Below are positions 17,537-25,143 of a DNA stretch of 34,692 bases, one piece after another; position 1 is the first letter of the stretch, and every line of letters starts with the position of its first letter. The notes under the pieces are model-generated. The model did no database searches. It saw only the letters and a program-made list of their open reading frames with translations, and was not told the origin of the DNA. Source of the stretch: Pseudomonadota bacterium (GTDB lineage: Bacteria > Pseudomonadota > Gammaproteobacteria > Burkholderiales > Thiobacillaceae); NCBI GenBank assembly GCA_030690985.1, contig JAUYFG010000138.1, positions 1 to 34,692 of the forward strand, in the 5' to 3' direction. The position numbers and the translations under genes are program-made.

Positions 17537-18064
17537 TCACCCCGGCCGCGAGTCCTCCAGCCAGGTTTTGAACAACCAGGCCAGCGCAGCCAACATCAAT
17601 CCCCAGCCCAGGAAGGCGGTGAACCCGGCGATGCGGGTATCCGCGTCGAGCACGCCCCAGCGGGAAAAAATCTCGGTCCAGTCGTGTTCGCCACCGCCCA
17701 CCAGGGGCAGCAGTTGGACGCGCGCATCGGCCATGTAACGGGCCACGTTGAGCAGGCTCTCGCCCAGCCAGACCAGGCCGAACGCCAGCCCCACCGCTTC
17801 CCCCCGGCGCCGGAAGTGCCAGGCGACCAGGGCAGGAAACAGCAACTGGAACAAGGTGCCGCCGTAAACCATCAGGTGCCCGCTCAACAGGCCGACGAGG
17901 GGGTGGCCGGCTTCGTGGATGACCAGATTGGCGCTGTCCAGGATCGGCACCCAGTCCTCGCCGGATTTCAGACGCGCGAACACGATGTAAACCGCGAACA
18001 GCGCCACGCCGATGAATCCGGCCAAAGTCACCAGGCGAGGAGGAGAGTCGTAATCAGAGGGCAT
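17537..18064 (-). CDS. M50-like membrane zinc metallopeptidase family protein
   Basis: The likely protein is 175 residues, starting MPSDYDSPPRL (ATG 18064). The longer ORF to 18253 reads into a repeat and is rejected. Four to five hydrophobic segments are visible. HEAGH at residues 50-54 (NLVIHEAGHPLVGLLSG) is a canonical HExxH zinc motif at the edge of a membrane segment, as in site-2-protease-like families. The second half contains GLVWLGESLLNVARYMADAR and GGEHDWTEIFSRWGVL, conserved-looking acidic/His sequence that may complete the metal site. The substrate is unknown. Loss of peptidase activity cannot be excluded because no clear M50 NPDG motif is present. Confidence 0.75.
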   Translation of the reverse strand: MPSDYDSPPRLVTLAGFIGVALFAVYIVFARLKSGEDWVPILDSANLVIHEAGHPLVGLLSGHLMVYGGTLFQLLFPALVAWHFRRRGEAVGLAFGLVWLGESLLNVARYMADARVQLLPLVGGGEHDWTEIFSRWGVLDADTRIAGFTAFLGWGLMLAALAWLFKTWLEDSRPG

Positions 18065-18224
18065 CAATGTGTAGCGCCGGTGGGACGCCAATGGGATGGA
18101 TTCCTCCCCCCTGCCACGGCATCGAAGTGCCGGACTGGCGCAGTCTTGACCAGCCACGAGAAGGAGGGAGCCGAAAATGAACGTGCTTATCAGGATGACA
18201 CATACACCCACTATCGGTAGCGTC

Positions 18225-18297
18225 GTAGGTTGGGCAAAGCGCAGCGTGCCCAACCTCGCGGCGGTTCGTTGGGCACGCTACGCTTTGCCCAACCTAC
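18225..18297. repeat. GTAGGTTGGGC inverted repeat, copy 4
   Basis: The arms GTAGGTTGGGCAAAGCGCAG and GCTACGCTTTGCCCAACCTAC carry compensating differences near the loop. As in copy 3, it adjoins a MITE-like end (18182-18210). Confidence 0.8.
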
Positions 18298-18304
18298 GAC
18301 TGCT

Positions 18305-18330
18305 GTAGGTGTGAATAAATTCGCACCTAC
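18305..18330. repeat. Short GTAGGTGTGAA hairpin
   Basis: GTAGGTGTGAATAAATTCGCACCTAC is a compact GTAG...CTAC hairpin with one mismatch in ten-base arms. It resembles short intergenic repeats known from pseudomonads (recalled, not searched). Confidence 0.6.
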
Positions 18331-18375
18331 CATTCCGGCTCGCCACGGGTTGCCGTCAGCCTGCGAGCGGGCCGC

Positions 18376-19056
18376 CTACGCCAGTTGTTCGACCAGCAGG
18401 TGCTCGATGAAATGTTGCAGCAGCGCCCCGTCTTCAGGTGACGGCGGGGTGAAGCGGACGCCGTAATGGAAGCGCCCCACCGAAATCGAGCGATCCCTGT
18501 CGCCGCTGTTGCGGATCGTGGCGATCAAGGTCATGGCGCTGACCGCATCGGGAAGCAGGATCGGGATGGTCAGCGTGACCTCCGCACCGACATCGTCGAG
18601 CAGCCCAGTCAATTCCAGCTTGGCGCCGTGCTCACTGATATCGCGCATGATCGCCAGGGTGTGGGAGCCGTTGGCGCGGCAGAGTTCCACCGGCAAGCGG
18701 GTTTTCAAGCGCACCGATTGCCGGATCTGGCGGTACTTCACGCTTTCCGGCAGCGCGAAATGGGCATAGGGATAAGGCCGCGAGCGAGCACGCAGGCTTT
18801 GCGTGGTAAAGGCATAGGCATACATGCCGTGGACGACCCGGAAACTGAAACGGCTGGCGAGGGGAACCCACATCCCCTTGTCTCCGGCAACCGGCAGGGA
18901 GGTGAGAAAACTCTTCCCGCCGAAAGCGCCGATGAAGCTGACCGTGAAGGGTTCCGCTTCGAACCCAGCCAGCGGCTGCACGACCAGAGGTTCACCCACC
19001 TTGAGGTGCATGTCGGCGAAATCCGCTTCGTGCAATTCCTGGTCGTTCGTTTCCAT
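18376..19056 (-). CDS. PilZ-domain c-di-GMP effector (YcgR-like)
   Basis: This 226-residue protein has an N-terminal YcgR-type domain (about 15-105; LKVGEPLVVQPL, FIGAFGGKSFLTSLP, KGMWVPL) and a C-terminal PilZ domain (about 108-220). The c-di-GMP-binding signature is present as RQSVR and DISEHGAKLEL. In relatives, c-di-GMP binding lets such proteins slow the flagellar motor or act on surface functions (family knowledge). No flagellar genes are visible. I prefer ATG 19056, which has GGAG eight bases upstream, over GTG 19065. It is a plausible receptor for c-di-GMP made by the GGDEF-EAL protein of this window. Confidence 0.9.
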   Translation of the reverse strand: METNDQELHEADFADMHLKVGEPLVVQPLAGFEAEPFTVSFIGAFGGKSFLTSLPVAGDKGMWVPLASRFSFRVVHGMYAYAFTTQSLRARSRPYPYAHFALPESVKYRQIRQSVRLKTRLPVELCRANGSHTLAIMRDISEHGAKLELTGLLDDVGAEVTLTIPILLPDAVSAMTLIATIRNSGDRDRSISVGRFHYGVRFTPPSPEDGALLQHFIEHLLVEQLA

Positions 19057-19143
19057 CGCAACCACTCCAGAGTCACAAACAAGCCCCTCTTTCGGCCCGA
19101 GAGGCTATTTCTTGAGGTGTTTATCCCAACCTGCGGCGCTACC

Positions 19144-19262
19144 AGGAAATGCAGGCGAGACGCCTGCGCTACAAGGCCGCGCTGTAGAGCGAGCGGTGCA
19201 AGGAAATGCAGGCGAGACGCCTGCGCTACAAAGCCGCGCTGTAGCGCAGGCGTCTCGCCTGC
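19144..19262. repeat. Tandem and inverted copies of the GCAGGCGAGACGCCTGC repeat
   Basis: A 44-bp unit (beginning AGGAAATGCAGGCGAGACGC and ending GCCGCGCTGTAG) occurs at 19144-19187 and 19201-19244 with one mismatch (period 57). An inverted copy, GTAGCGCAGGCGTCTCGCC, follows at 19241-19262. It belongs to the same family as 5865 and 28013. It lies in the divergent PilZ/ftsK promoter region, so it could affect ftsK expression. It is not a CRISPR: the units are palindromic and there are no unique spacers. Confidence 0.8.
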
Positions 19263-19364
19263 GTCTTTTAACCCAGCCGGCGAGCTGAACAATCAAGCCA
19301 CGACCAACACTTTCAAACGCACCCGGGCTACAGGTGAACGGGGGCATCCTTTATAGTGCGCGCC

Positions 19365-21665
19365 ATGCTTGGAAAGCCCTCTCGGCGTTGCGCCGTCCCC
19401 AAATTCCCCCGTAAGCCACTGGCTCCCCGTGTCACGCGGCAACTGCGCGAAGTCTGGTGGCTGGCCGCCGTCGGGCTGGCGGTTTACCTGGGCATGATCC
19501 TGCTCAGCTATCACGCCGCCGACCCAGGCTGGTCGCACACCGGCATGGATCGAGCCGTGGCGAATAGCGGCGGCCATTTCGGCGCCTGGCTGTCCGATCT
19601 GCTGCTCTACCTGTTCGGCCTTTCCGCGTGGTGGTGGGTGGCGCTGTCGCTGTTCCTGGTCTGGTGGGGCTATAGAAACATCGGCGAGGAGGCGGCCACC
19701 ACCAGTGAGCACCAGCACGGCCTGGGCATCACCCTGGCCGGGTTTCTTCTGGTGTTGCTGACCAGCAGCGCGCTGGAAGCCCTGCGTTTTCATAGTGGCA
19801 AAACCGAGCTGCCGCTAAAACCCGGCGGCGCCCTCGGCGATGCCCTGGCGCACCTGGTGCAAACCGTATTCGGCTTCGATGGCGGCACGGTATTGCTGCT
19901 GCTTGCCTGGGGCGCGGGCATGAGTCTGTTCATCGGCGTGTCCTGGATATTCCTCGCGGAAAAATTGGGCAGCGGCATCGAGGCGGGCTTTACCCGCGCC
20001 TGGGGCGCCTTGCAGGCCTGGCGCGACCGCCGCGCCGGGCAGGCAGCCTTGAACGAGCGCGAAGTCGTGGTGAGCAAGGAAAGGAAGCGCATGGTCAAGG
20101 AGCCGCCGCTGCGCATCGAAGCGCCGCCCCCGGCCATCGTGAAGTCCGAACGGGTGCAGGAAGAACGCCAGGAACGCCTGTTCCACGACCCGCACGACGA
20201 CCCGCGCCCACCGCTGCGGCTACTCGACGAAGCTGCGGCCAGCACTGCCCAGATCGACCAGGCTGGCCTGGAAGCCACTTCGCGCCTGATCGAACGCAAG
20301 CTGCGCGAATTCGGCGTGGAAGTGAAAGTGCTGGCCGCTTACCCCGGCCCGGTCATCACCCGTTACGAGGTGGAACCGGCTTCCGGCGTCAAAGGCAGCC
20401 AGATCACCAACCTGGCCAAGGACCTGGCGCGTGCCCTGTCGCTGGTGAGCATCCGCGTGGTGGAAACCATCCCCGGCAAGACCTGCATGGGCCTGGAACT
20501 GCCCAACACCCAGCGCCAGATCGTGCGCCTGACCGAAATCCTCTCCGCCAAGGTCTACAACGACAACGCCTCCCCCCTGACCCTGGCGATGGGCAAGGAC
20601 ATCAGCGGCAACCCCATCGTCGCCGACCTGGGCAAGATGCCGCATGTGCTGGTGGCCGGCGCCACCGGTTCCGGCAAATCGGTGGCGATCAACGCCATGA
20701 TTCTGTCGCTGCTCTACAAAGCCACCCCGGACGACGTGCGCCTGATCATGGTCGATCCGAAGATGCTGGAGCTTTCCTCCTACGAGGGCATCCCGCACCT
20801 GCTCGCCCCGGTAGTCACCGACATGAAACTGGCCGCCAGCGCGCTGACCTGGTGCGTGGGCGAGATGGACAAACGCTATCGCCTGATGTCCTCCCTGGGG
20901 GTGCGCAACATCGCCGGTTTCAACCAGAAGGTGAAGGAGGCGGAAAAGGCCGGCAAGCCACTCGGCAACCCCTTCTCCATCACCCCGGAAGCCCCGGAAC
21001 ACCTGACCACCCTGCCCTACATCGTCATTCTCATCGACGAACTGGCCGACCTGATGATGGTGGCCGGCAAGAAGGTGGAAGAACTCATCGCCCGCCTGGC
21101 GCAGAAATCGCGTGCTTCCGGTATGCACCTGGTACTCGCCACGCAGCGCCCCTCGGTGGATGTCATCACCGGCCTGATTAAGGCCAACATCCCCACCCGG
21201 GTCGCCTTCCAGGTCACCAGCCGCATCGACTCGCGCACCATCCTCGACCAGCAGGGCGCCGAATCCCTGTTGGGGCAGGGTGACATGCTCTACCTGCCGC
21301 CCGGCCACGGTGCGCCCACCCGCGTGCATGGCGCCTTCGTCTCCGACGACGAAGTACACCGGGTTTGTGCCTGGCTCAAGGAACTTGGGCCACCCCAATA
21401 TGACGAAGCCGTGCTGGCCAACCCCGAGGAAGCAGAAGGTGAAGACGCGGATGCAAGCAACGCCGAAGCCGACGCGCTCTACGACGATGCCGTCGCCCAT
21501 GTCCTCAAGAGCCGCCGCGCCTCGATTTCCTCGGTGCAGCGACAGCTCCGAATCGGCTACAACCGTGCCGCCCGGCTCATCGAAGCGATGGAACGCGCCG
21601 GGCTGGTCTCCCCCATGCAAACCAATGGCAACCGTGAAGTGATCGCCCCGAAAAATGACAGCTAA
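19365..21665 (+). CDS. ftsK: DNA translocase FtsK
   Basis: This 766-residue protein is at the short end of the usual FtsK/SpoIIIE range. The N-terminal membrane domain has four or five helices (about 20-190). A linker of roughly 100 residues is rich in charged residues. The motor domain has Walker A GATGSGKS and Walker B region [13 protein letters not shown], with [12 protein letters not shown] after it. The C-terminal winged-helix gamma domain ([24 protein letters not shown]) reads KOPS sites. It pumps chromosome ends through the division septum toward XerCD/dif. ATG 19365 is chosen; GTG 19356 is possible, and neither has a strong Shine-Dalgarno. TATAGT at 19352 resembles a -10 box, implying a very short leader. 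It overlaps lolA by 11 bp. Confidence 0.96.
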   Translation: MLGKPSRRCAVPKFPRKPLAPRVTRQLREVWWLAAVGLAVYLGMILLSYHAADPGWSHTGMDRAVANSGGHFGAWLSDLLLYLFGLSAWWWVALSLFLVWWGYRNIGEEAATTSEHQHGLGITLAGFLLVLLTSSALEALRFHSGKTELPLKPGGALGDALAHLVQTVFGFDGGTVLLLLAWGAGMSLFIGVSWIFLAEKLGSGIEAGFTRAWGALQAWRDRRAGQAALNEREVVVSKERKRMVKEPPLRIEAPPPAIVKSERVQEERQERLFHDPHDDPRPPLRLLDEAAASTAQIDQAGLEATSRLIERKLREFGVEVKVLAAYPGPVITRYEVEPASGVKGSQITNLAKDLARALSLVSIRVVETIPGKTCMGLELPNTQRQIVRLTEILSAKVYNDNASPLTLAMGKDISGNPIVADLGKMPHVLVAGATGSGKSVAINAMILSLLYKATPDDVRLIMVDPKMLELSSYEGIPHLLAPVVTDMKLAASALTWCVGEMDKRYRLMSSLGVRNIAGFNQKVKEAEKAGKPLGNPFSITPEAPEHLTTLPYIVILIDELADLMMVAGKKVEELIARLAQKSRASGMHLVLATQRPSVDVITGLIKANIPTRVAFQVTSRIDSRTILDQQGAESLLGQGDMLYLPPGHGAPTRVHGAFVSDDEVHRVCAWLKELGPPQYDEAVLANPEEAEGEDADASNAEADALYDDAVAHVLKSRRASISSVQRQLRIGYNRAARLIEAMERAGLVSPMQTNGNREVIAPKNDS

Positions 21666-22269
21666 ATTCCTGTTTCTCCTGCTCCTCGCCCTGTCCCTCC
21701 CCGCCCACGCCGATGCCCAGGCGCGGCTTTCCACCTTCGTCAGCCAGACCAAGGGCCTCAAGGCCCAGTTCACCCAGACGGTGTTCGATCGCAACGGCCG
21801 CAAGACCCAGGAATCCAGCGGCACCCTGTTTTTCTCGCGCCCGGGCAAGTTCCGTTGGGTCTATCAAAAGCCCTACGCGCAACTTCTGGTGGGGGATGGC
21901 AAGCGCCTGTGGATCTACGACGAAGATCTCGACCAGGTCACCGTGCGCAAGCTCGACCTCGCCATCGGCGACAGCCCCGCCGCCCTGTTGGCGGGCGAAA
22001 ACGACATCGAAAAACGCTTCAACCTGAAAGACGCCGGCGAGAAAGAGGGCCTGGAATGGGTCGAAGCCGCGCCGAAATCAAAAGAGGGCAGCTTCGAAAT
22101 GGTCAGACTCGGCTTCAAGGGCGACGCCCTGCAAGCCATGGAACTGAAGGACAACTTCGGGCAAACCACCCTGCTGCGTTTCTCTCACCTGGAACGCAAC
22201 CCTTCCCTGGGCAGCAGCCTGTTCCGCTTCACCCCGCCCAAGGGCGCGGACGTGATCAGCGACAAGTAG
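21655..22269 (+). CDS. lolA: Outer-membrane lipoprotein carrier LolA
   Basis: This 204-residue periplasmic chaperone carries lipoproteins from the LolCDE complex to LolB. The signal peptide is [19 protein letters not shown]. Mature-protein motifs include [39 protein letters not shown] and [16 protein letters not shown], all typical of LolA. The start lies inside the ftsK end (11-bp overlap), so translation is probably coupled. The ftsK-lolA order is widespread in beta- and gammaproteobacteria. rarA, the usual next gene, is absent; a hairpin repeat and a convergent CBS gene follow. Confidence 0.95.
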   Translation: MTAKFLFLLLLALSLPAHADAQARLSTFVSQTKGLKAQFTQTVFDRNGRKTQESSGTLFFSRPGKFRWVYQKPYAQLLVGDGKRLWIYDEDLDQVTVRKLDLAIGDSPAALLAGENDIEKRFNLKDAGEKEGLEWVEAAPKSKEGSFEMVRLGFKGDALQAMELKDNFGQTTLLRFSHLERNPSLGSSLFRFTPPKGADVISDK

Positions 22270-22320
22270 GCAGGCGGCTCATAAAGCGCCGTGACACTGG
22301 ATTCCGCAGTTGACCTCATC

Positions 22321-22432
22321 GTAGGAGCGGGCTTGCCCGCGATAGCCGCCGTGGTGCCCGCAAGGGGCACGCCGGATTCGTACGCGCTGAAGCGCTACGA
22401 CTCCGCTGTATCGCGGGCAAGCCCGCTCCTAC
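22321..22432. repeat. Nested GTAGGAGCGGGCTTGCCCGCG hairpin
   Basis: The outer arms GTAGGAGCGGGCTTGCCCGC and GCGGGCAAGCCCGCTCCTAC are perfect complements. Between them sits a copy of the core GCAAGGGGCACGCCGGATTC, which also occurs in the odhB linker and after the giant gene. One repeat family therefore appears inserted into another. It lies between convergent lolA and the CBS gene and could act as a bidirectional terminator. Confidence 0.8.
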
Positions 22433-22487
22433 GGGGCCACACCACGGGTTATTGAGCAGTTACGTGTTTCTTGAGAGCCATGGCGAG

Positions 22488-22925
22488 TTACTCCGGCCAG
22501 TTCTTGATGTAACGCTTGAGTAGCGCGTTCTCGAAATTGGCTTCCTTCAGGCAGGCGCGGGCCACGTCGTGGAAGGAAATCACGCCGACCACCTTGCCTT
22601 CGTCCATCACGATGAGATGGCTGATACGGCTCTTGGTCATGGCGTCGCGGGCGTAGTCCACGCTGTCGTCCAGGCTGGCCACCACCGGTTCCTTTTCCAT
22701 CAGGGCACTGACCTTGACCTCGGTGAGCGAGCAACCACGCACTTGCAGGCCGCGCAGGATGTCGCGTTCGCTGATGAAACCGACCAGCTCGCCAGCGTGG
22801 ATGACCAGCAGGGAACCGACATCGTTTTCCACCATGCGCTTCACCGCCTCGCTGATGAGTGCGTCCGGTTCGATGGCGAAATTGGCGCAGTCGCCTTTGA
22901 TGGTGAGCACTTCACGGATGAACAT
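22488..22925 (-). CDS. Stand-alone CBS-domain protein
   Basis: This 145-residue protein consists almost entirely of two CBS domains. The first contains DALISEAVKRMVENDVGSLLVI and GFISERDILRGL. The second contains VVASLDDSVDYARDAMTKSRISHLIVM and GVISFHDVARACL. Such Bateman modules sense adenosine nucleotides (family knowledge). The partner is not identifiable from the neighbourhood. It is preceded by AGGAGAAGGC just before the ATG. With the HPP-CBS protein it is the second CBS pair within 7 kb; the sequences are not obviously close. Confidence 0.9.
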   Translation of the reverse strand: MFIREVLTIKGDCANFAIEPDALISEAVKRMVENDVGSLLVIHAGELVGFISERDILRGLQVRGCSLTEVKVSALMEKEPVVASLDDSVDYARDAMTKSRISHLIVMDEGKVVGVISFHDVARACLKEANFENALLKRYIKNWPE

Positions 22926-22951
22926 TGCCTTCTCCTCGTATCACTTCGTTG

Positions 22952-23503
22952 TCAGGGCCGGACCAGCCCGGCTTCCACCTGGTCGCGTGTGGGCTTGCCG
23001 ACCAGCAATTCAATCAGGGTAAGCGCGAAATCCATCGCCGTGCCCGGCCCGCGCGAAGTGGCTACCTTGCCGTCCACCACCACCGGGTCTTTCAGGCAGG
23101 TGGTATTGGGCAAGCCCAGTTTCTCGACGAAACCGGGATAACTGGTGGCGCGCTTGCCGTCCAATAGCCCGGCCTGCGCCAGGGCGATGGGCGCGGCGCA
23201 GATGGCGGCGGTGTATTTGCCGGCGCCACCGAGGCGCCGCAACAGGGCCTGCACCCGCGCGTCGTTCTTCAGATGCTCGGCGCCGGGCATACCGCCGGGC
23301 AGCGCGATCATGTCGAAATCGCGCGTCAAGACCTCATCCAGCGTGGCATCCGGCTGTATGCGCACGCCACGGCTGCCTTCGATCAGCCCGACATGCAGGC
23401 CGGCGATCACCACTTCGATGCCGGCGCGGCGCAACAGGTCGCTCAGCGTGACGGCCTCCAGGTCTTCGAAACCGGGGGCCAGGGGAATCAGTACACTTTT
23501 CAT
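22952..23503 (-). CDS. DJ-1/PfpI family protein (YajL/ThiJ-like)
   Basis: This 183-residue protein starts MKSVLIPLAPGFEDLEAV at ATG 23503; the 26-residue extension in the ORF track is not plausible. It has the family's conserved Glu in GFEDLEAV. The nucleophile-elbow cysteine is in YTAAICAAPIALAQAGLL, with RATSYPG after it. Together these match the YajL branch (protein/nucleotide deglycase or redox chaperone; the activity is debated in the literature). It lies between slyX (74 bp upstream, same strand) and the CBS gene (26 bp downstream), so tesA-slyX-yajL-CBS may form one transcription unit. Confidence 0.9.
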   Translation of the reverse strand: MKSVLIPLAPGFEDLEAVTLSDLLRRAGIEVVIAGLHVGLIEGSRGVRIQPDATLDEVLTRDFDMIALPGGMPGAEHLKNDARVQALLRRLGGAGKYTAAICAAPIALAQAGLLDGKRATSYPGFVEKLGLPNTTCLKDPVVVDGKVATSRGPGTAMDFALTLIELLVGKPTRDQVEAGLVRP

Positions 23504-23577
23504 GGCTTCGTCCTTTGTCGGCGGGGGGGATCGTAATGGAAGCGACGGATTGCGACAGTGAATCCCGGCCGCGCTTC

Positions 23578-23781
23578 TCAATAATGCGGCGGCCGCTCCT
23601 CGCCCAGATCGCGCCGTTCCGCCGGCGCCATGTCCTGAAGTTGGTTGGATAGACGGATCACCAGTTGTTGCAACCGGTCGATCTGTTCCTGCTGGCGAAA
23701 CACGGTGCGGTTGAGTTCATCCAGCGTGTCTTCCGCATAACTCAGTTTGATTTCGATTTCGACCAGGCGCGCTTCCATCAT
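23578..23781 (-). CDS. slyX: SlyX family protein
   Basis: This 67-residue protein has the typical SlyX pattern: a short coiled coil (MEARLVEIEIKLSYAEDTLDELNRTVFRQQEQIDRLQQLV) and the Pro/Tyr-rich tail ending PPHY. Its role is unknown even in E. coli. The start is ATGATG; the second ATG (23778) is better spaced from the AAGGAG that lies within the tesA end. It overlaps the tesA stop, so expression is very likely coupled to tesA. Confidence 0.92.
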   Translation of the reverse strand: MMEARLVEIEIKLSYAEDTLDELNRTVFRQQEQIDRLQQLVIRLSNQLQDMAPAERRDLGEERPPHY

Positions 23782-24380
23782 TTCTCCTTGAGCATGGGCT
23801 TCAGTTCACGCCAGATATTGTCCACCAGCAACGGCTGCGCGTCGGCGTCCGGGTGCAGTCCGTCAGCCAGAAAACGTTCGCGCTGCTCCGCCATGCCTTC
23901 CAGCAAAAACGGCACCAGGCGCACGTTTTTCGCCTTCGCCACCCGCGTGAACAGCCGCTCGAACCTGAGCATGTAAGCGGGACCGTAGTTTGGTGGCAGG
24001 CGCATGCCGACCAGCAATACCGCACTGCCTTGTTTTTTCGCCAGATCGATCATGGCCTCCAGATTGCGTGCGGTGTACTGCAAAGGCAGACCACGCAGAC
24101 CGTCGTTGGCGCCCAGTTCGATGATGGTAAGGTGCGGCCGATGCGCGACCAGGATGTTGGGTAAACGGGTCAGGCCGCCTGCGGTGGTTTCACCGGAGAC
24201 ACTGGCGTTGACCACCCGATGCTGAGGCAATTGCCGTTGCAGCAGGCTCACCCAGCCGGATTCGCGCGGAATGCCATAGGCGGCGGATAAACTGTCGCCG
24301 AACACCAGTATGGTGGGCGAGGCCCCGGCACTTGCCGGTAACGGCCCACTCAGCAGCAACAAGAGAGCAAAAACCTTCAT
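23778..24380 (-). CDS. tesA: Periplasmic GDSL arylesterase / thioesterase I
   Basis: This 200-residue SGNH hydrolase has a signal peptide (MKVFALLLLLSGPLPASAGA). The four conserved blocks are present: ILVFGDSLSAAYG with the catalytic Ser, the Gly of block II in the SVSGETT region, GANDGLRG for block III, and the Asp-His pair in LADGLHPDADAQ. It hydrolyses acyl-CoA or aryl esters in the periplasm (family knowledge). The ORF track's 451-residue version extends into the antisense of the ABC gene and is wrong. Its ATG overlaps the start codon of the divergent ABC gene by two bases. Confidence 0.94.
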   Translation of the reverse strand: MKVFALLLLLSGPLPASAGASPTILVFGDSLSAAYGIPRESGWVSLLQRQLPQHRVVNASVSGETTAGGLTRLPNILVAHRPHLTIIELGANDGLRGLPLQYTARNLEAMIDLAKKQGSAVLLVGMRLPPNYGPAYMLRFERLFTRVAKAKNVRLVPFLLEGMAEQRERFLADGLHPDADAQPLLVDNIWRELKPMLKEK

Positions 24381-25053
24381 GCGTATAGACATCGAAAACC
24401 TCGGTAAATCAGTACAAGTAGGCGAAGACGTGCTGCACATCCTCGCCGATGTTTCCTTCAGCGTGAACCCCGGCGAGAGCGTGGCCATCGTCGGCAGTTC
24501 CGGCTCCGGAAAATCCACCCTGCTGGGATTGATCGCCGGTCTGGATGTTCCCAGCTTCGGGCGGGTGCTGCTGGACGGGGAAAATCTGTTCGACCTCGAC
24601 GAAGACGGCCGCGCGGCGCTGCGCGGGCGCGGCATGGGCTTCGTGTTCCAGTCGTTCCAGTTGCTGCCCGGCCTCACCGCCCTGGAGAACGTGATGCTGC
24701 CGCTGGAACTGGCCGGCCAGGCCAACGCCGCCGAGGTGGCGCGCAGCCACCTGGAGCAGGTCGGCCTGGGCGAGCGTGTCCGGCATCGGCCGGTGCAGCT
24801 TTCCGGCGGCGAACAGCAACGCGTCGCACTGGCTCGCGCTTTCGCCGTGGCGCCGCGCATCCTCCTGGCCGACGAGCCCACCGGCAACCTGGACGTCCAC
24901 ACCGGCGCCCAGATCATCGAACTCCTGTTCGAACTGAACCGTGCCCAGGGCGCCACCCTAATCGTCGTCACCCACGACCCCGCCCTCGCCGCGCTGTGCC
25001 AGCGGCAATTGAGGCTGGATGGGGGGCGGGTGATAGCCGAAGGCAGGCCGTAG
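24379..25053 (+). CDS. ybbA: ABC transporter ATP-binding protein (YbbA/LolD-like)
   Basis: This 224-residue ABC ATPase starts MRIDIENLGKSV (ATG 24379). It has Walker A GSSGSGKST, Q-loop VFQSFQLLPGLTALENV, signature LSGGEQQRVALARAF, Walker B ILLADEPTGNLD and switch His in VVTHDP. It belongs to the LolD/MacB/YbbA group that works with FtsX-like permeases, here YbbP downstream. Divergence from tesA matches the E. coli tesA/ybbA-ybbP order. The stop codon TAG lies in GTAGGGCCGTAGGG, another GTAG context. Its promoter and ribosome binding site must sit inside the tesA coding region. Confidence 0.94.
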   Translation: MRIDIENLGKSVQVGEDVLHILADVSFSVNPGESVAIVGSSGSGKSTLLGLIAGLDVPSFGRVLLDGENLFDLDEDGRAALRGRGMGFVFQSFQLLPGLTALENVMLPLELAGQANAAEVARSHLEQVGLGERVRHRPVQLSGGEQQRVALARAFAVAPRILLADEPTGNLDVHTGAQIIELLFELNRAQGATLIVVTHDPALAALCQRQLRLDGGRVIAEGRP

Positions 25054-25092
25054 GGCCGTAGGGCACTGAACCTCCGTAGAAATCCCCCCCAG

Positions 25093-25113
25093 CCCCCCTT
25101 TGAAAAGGGGGGG
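25093..25113. repeat. C6/G6 hairpin between ybbA and ybbP
   Basis: CCCCCCTTTGAAAAGGGGGG is a nearly perfect hairpin in the 90-bp gap between ybbA and ybbP. Similar poly-C/poly-G hairpins are common dispersed repeats in proteobacterial genomes (recalled). It may attenuate ybbP expression. Confidence 0.65.
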
Positions 25114-25143
25114 AGCCAAACCCAACCTGACACGCCCTAGCCC

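Larger units (their letters stand above)
18065..18375. other. Repeat-filled gap between the PilZ and M50-like genes
   Basis: This 311-bp gap holds no gene. It contains a left terminal repeat related to the MITE-like element (CGTGCTTATCAGGATGAC from 18182), a complete GTAGGTTGGGC hairpin and a short hairpin at 18305-18330. No right terminal repeat follows, so the MITE copy looks truncated. Confidence 0.65.

Noticed and set aside
19144-19262. Possible CRISPR-like direct repeats
   Set aside because: There are only two direct copies, each internally palindromic, plus an inverted copy. No unique spacers and no cas genes are present.
20220-21848. 542-residue minus-strand ORF opposite ftsK
   Set aside because: It is a shadow of ftsK: low-complexity composition and no family features.
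23778-25133. 451-residue minus-strand ORF upstream of tesA
   Set aside because: The part beyond 24380 is antisense of the ABC ATPase gene. The signal peptide and GDSL block place the real start at 24380.
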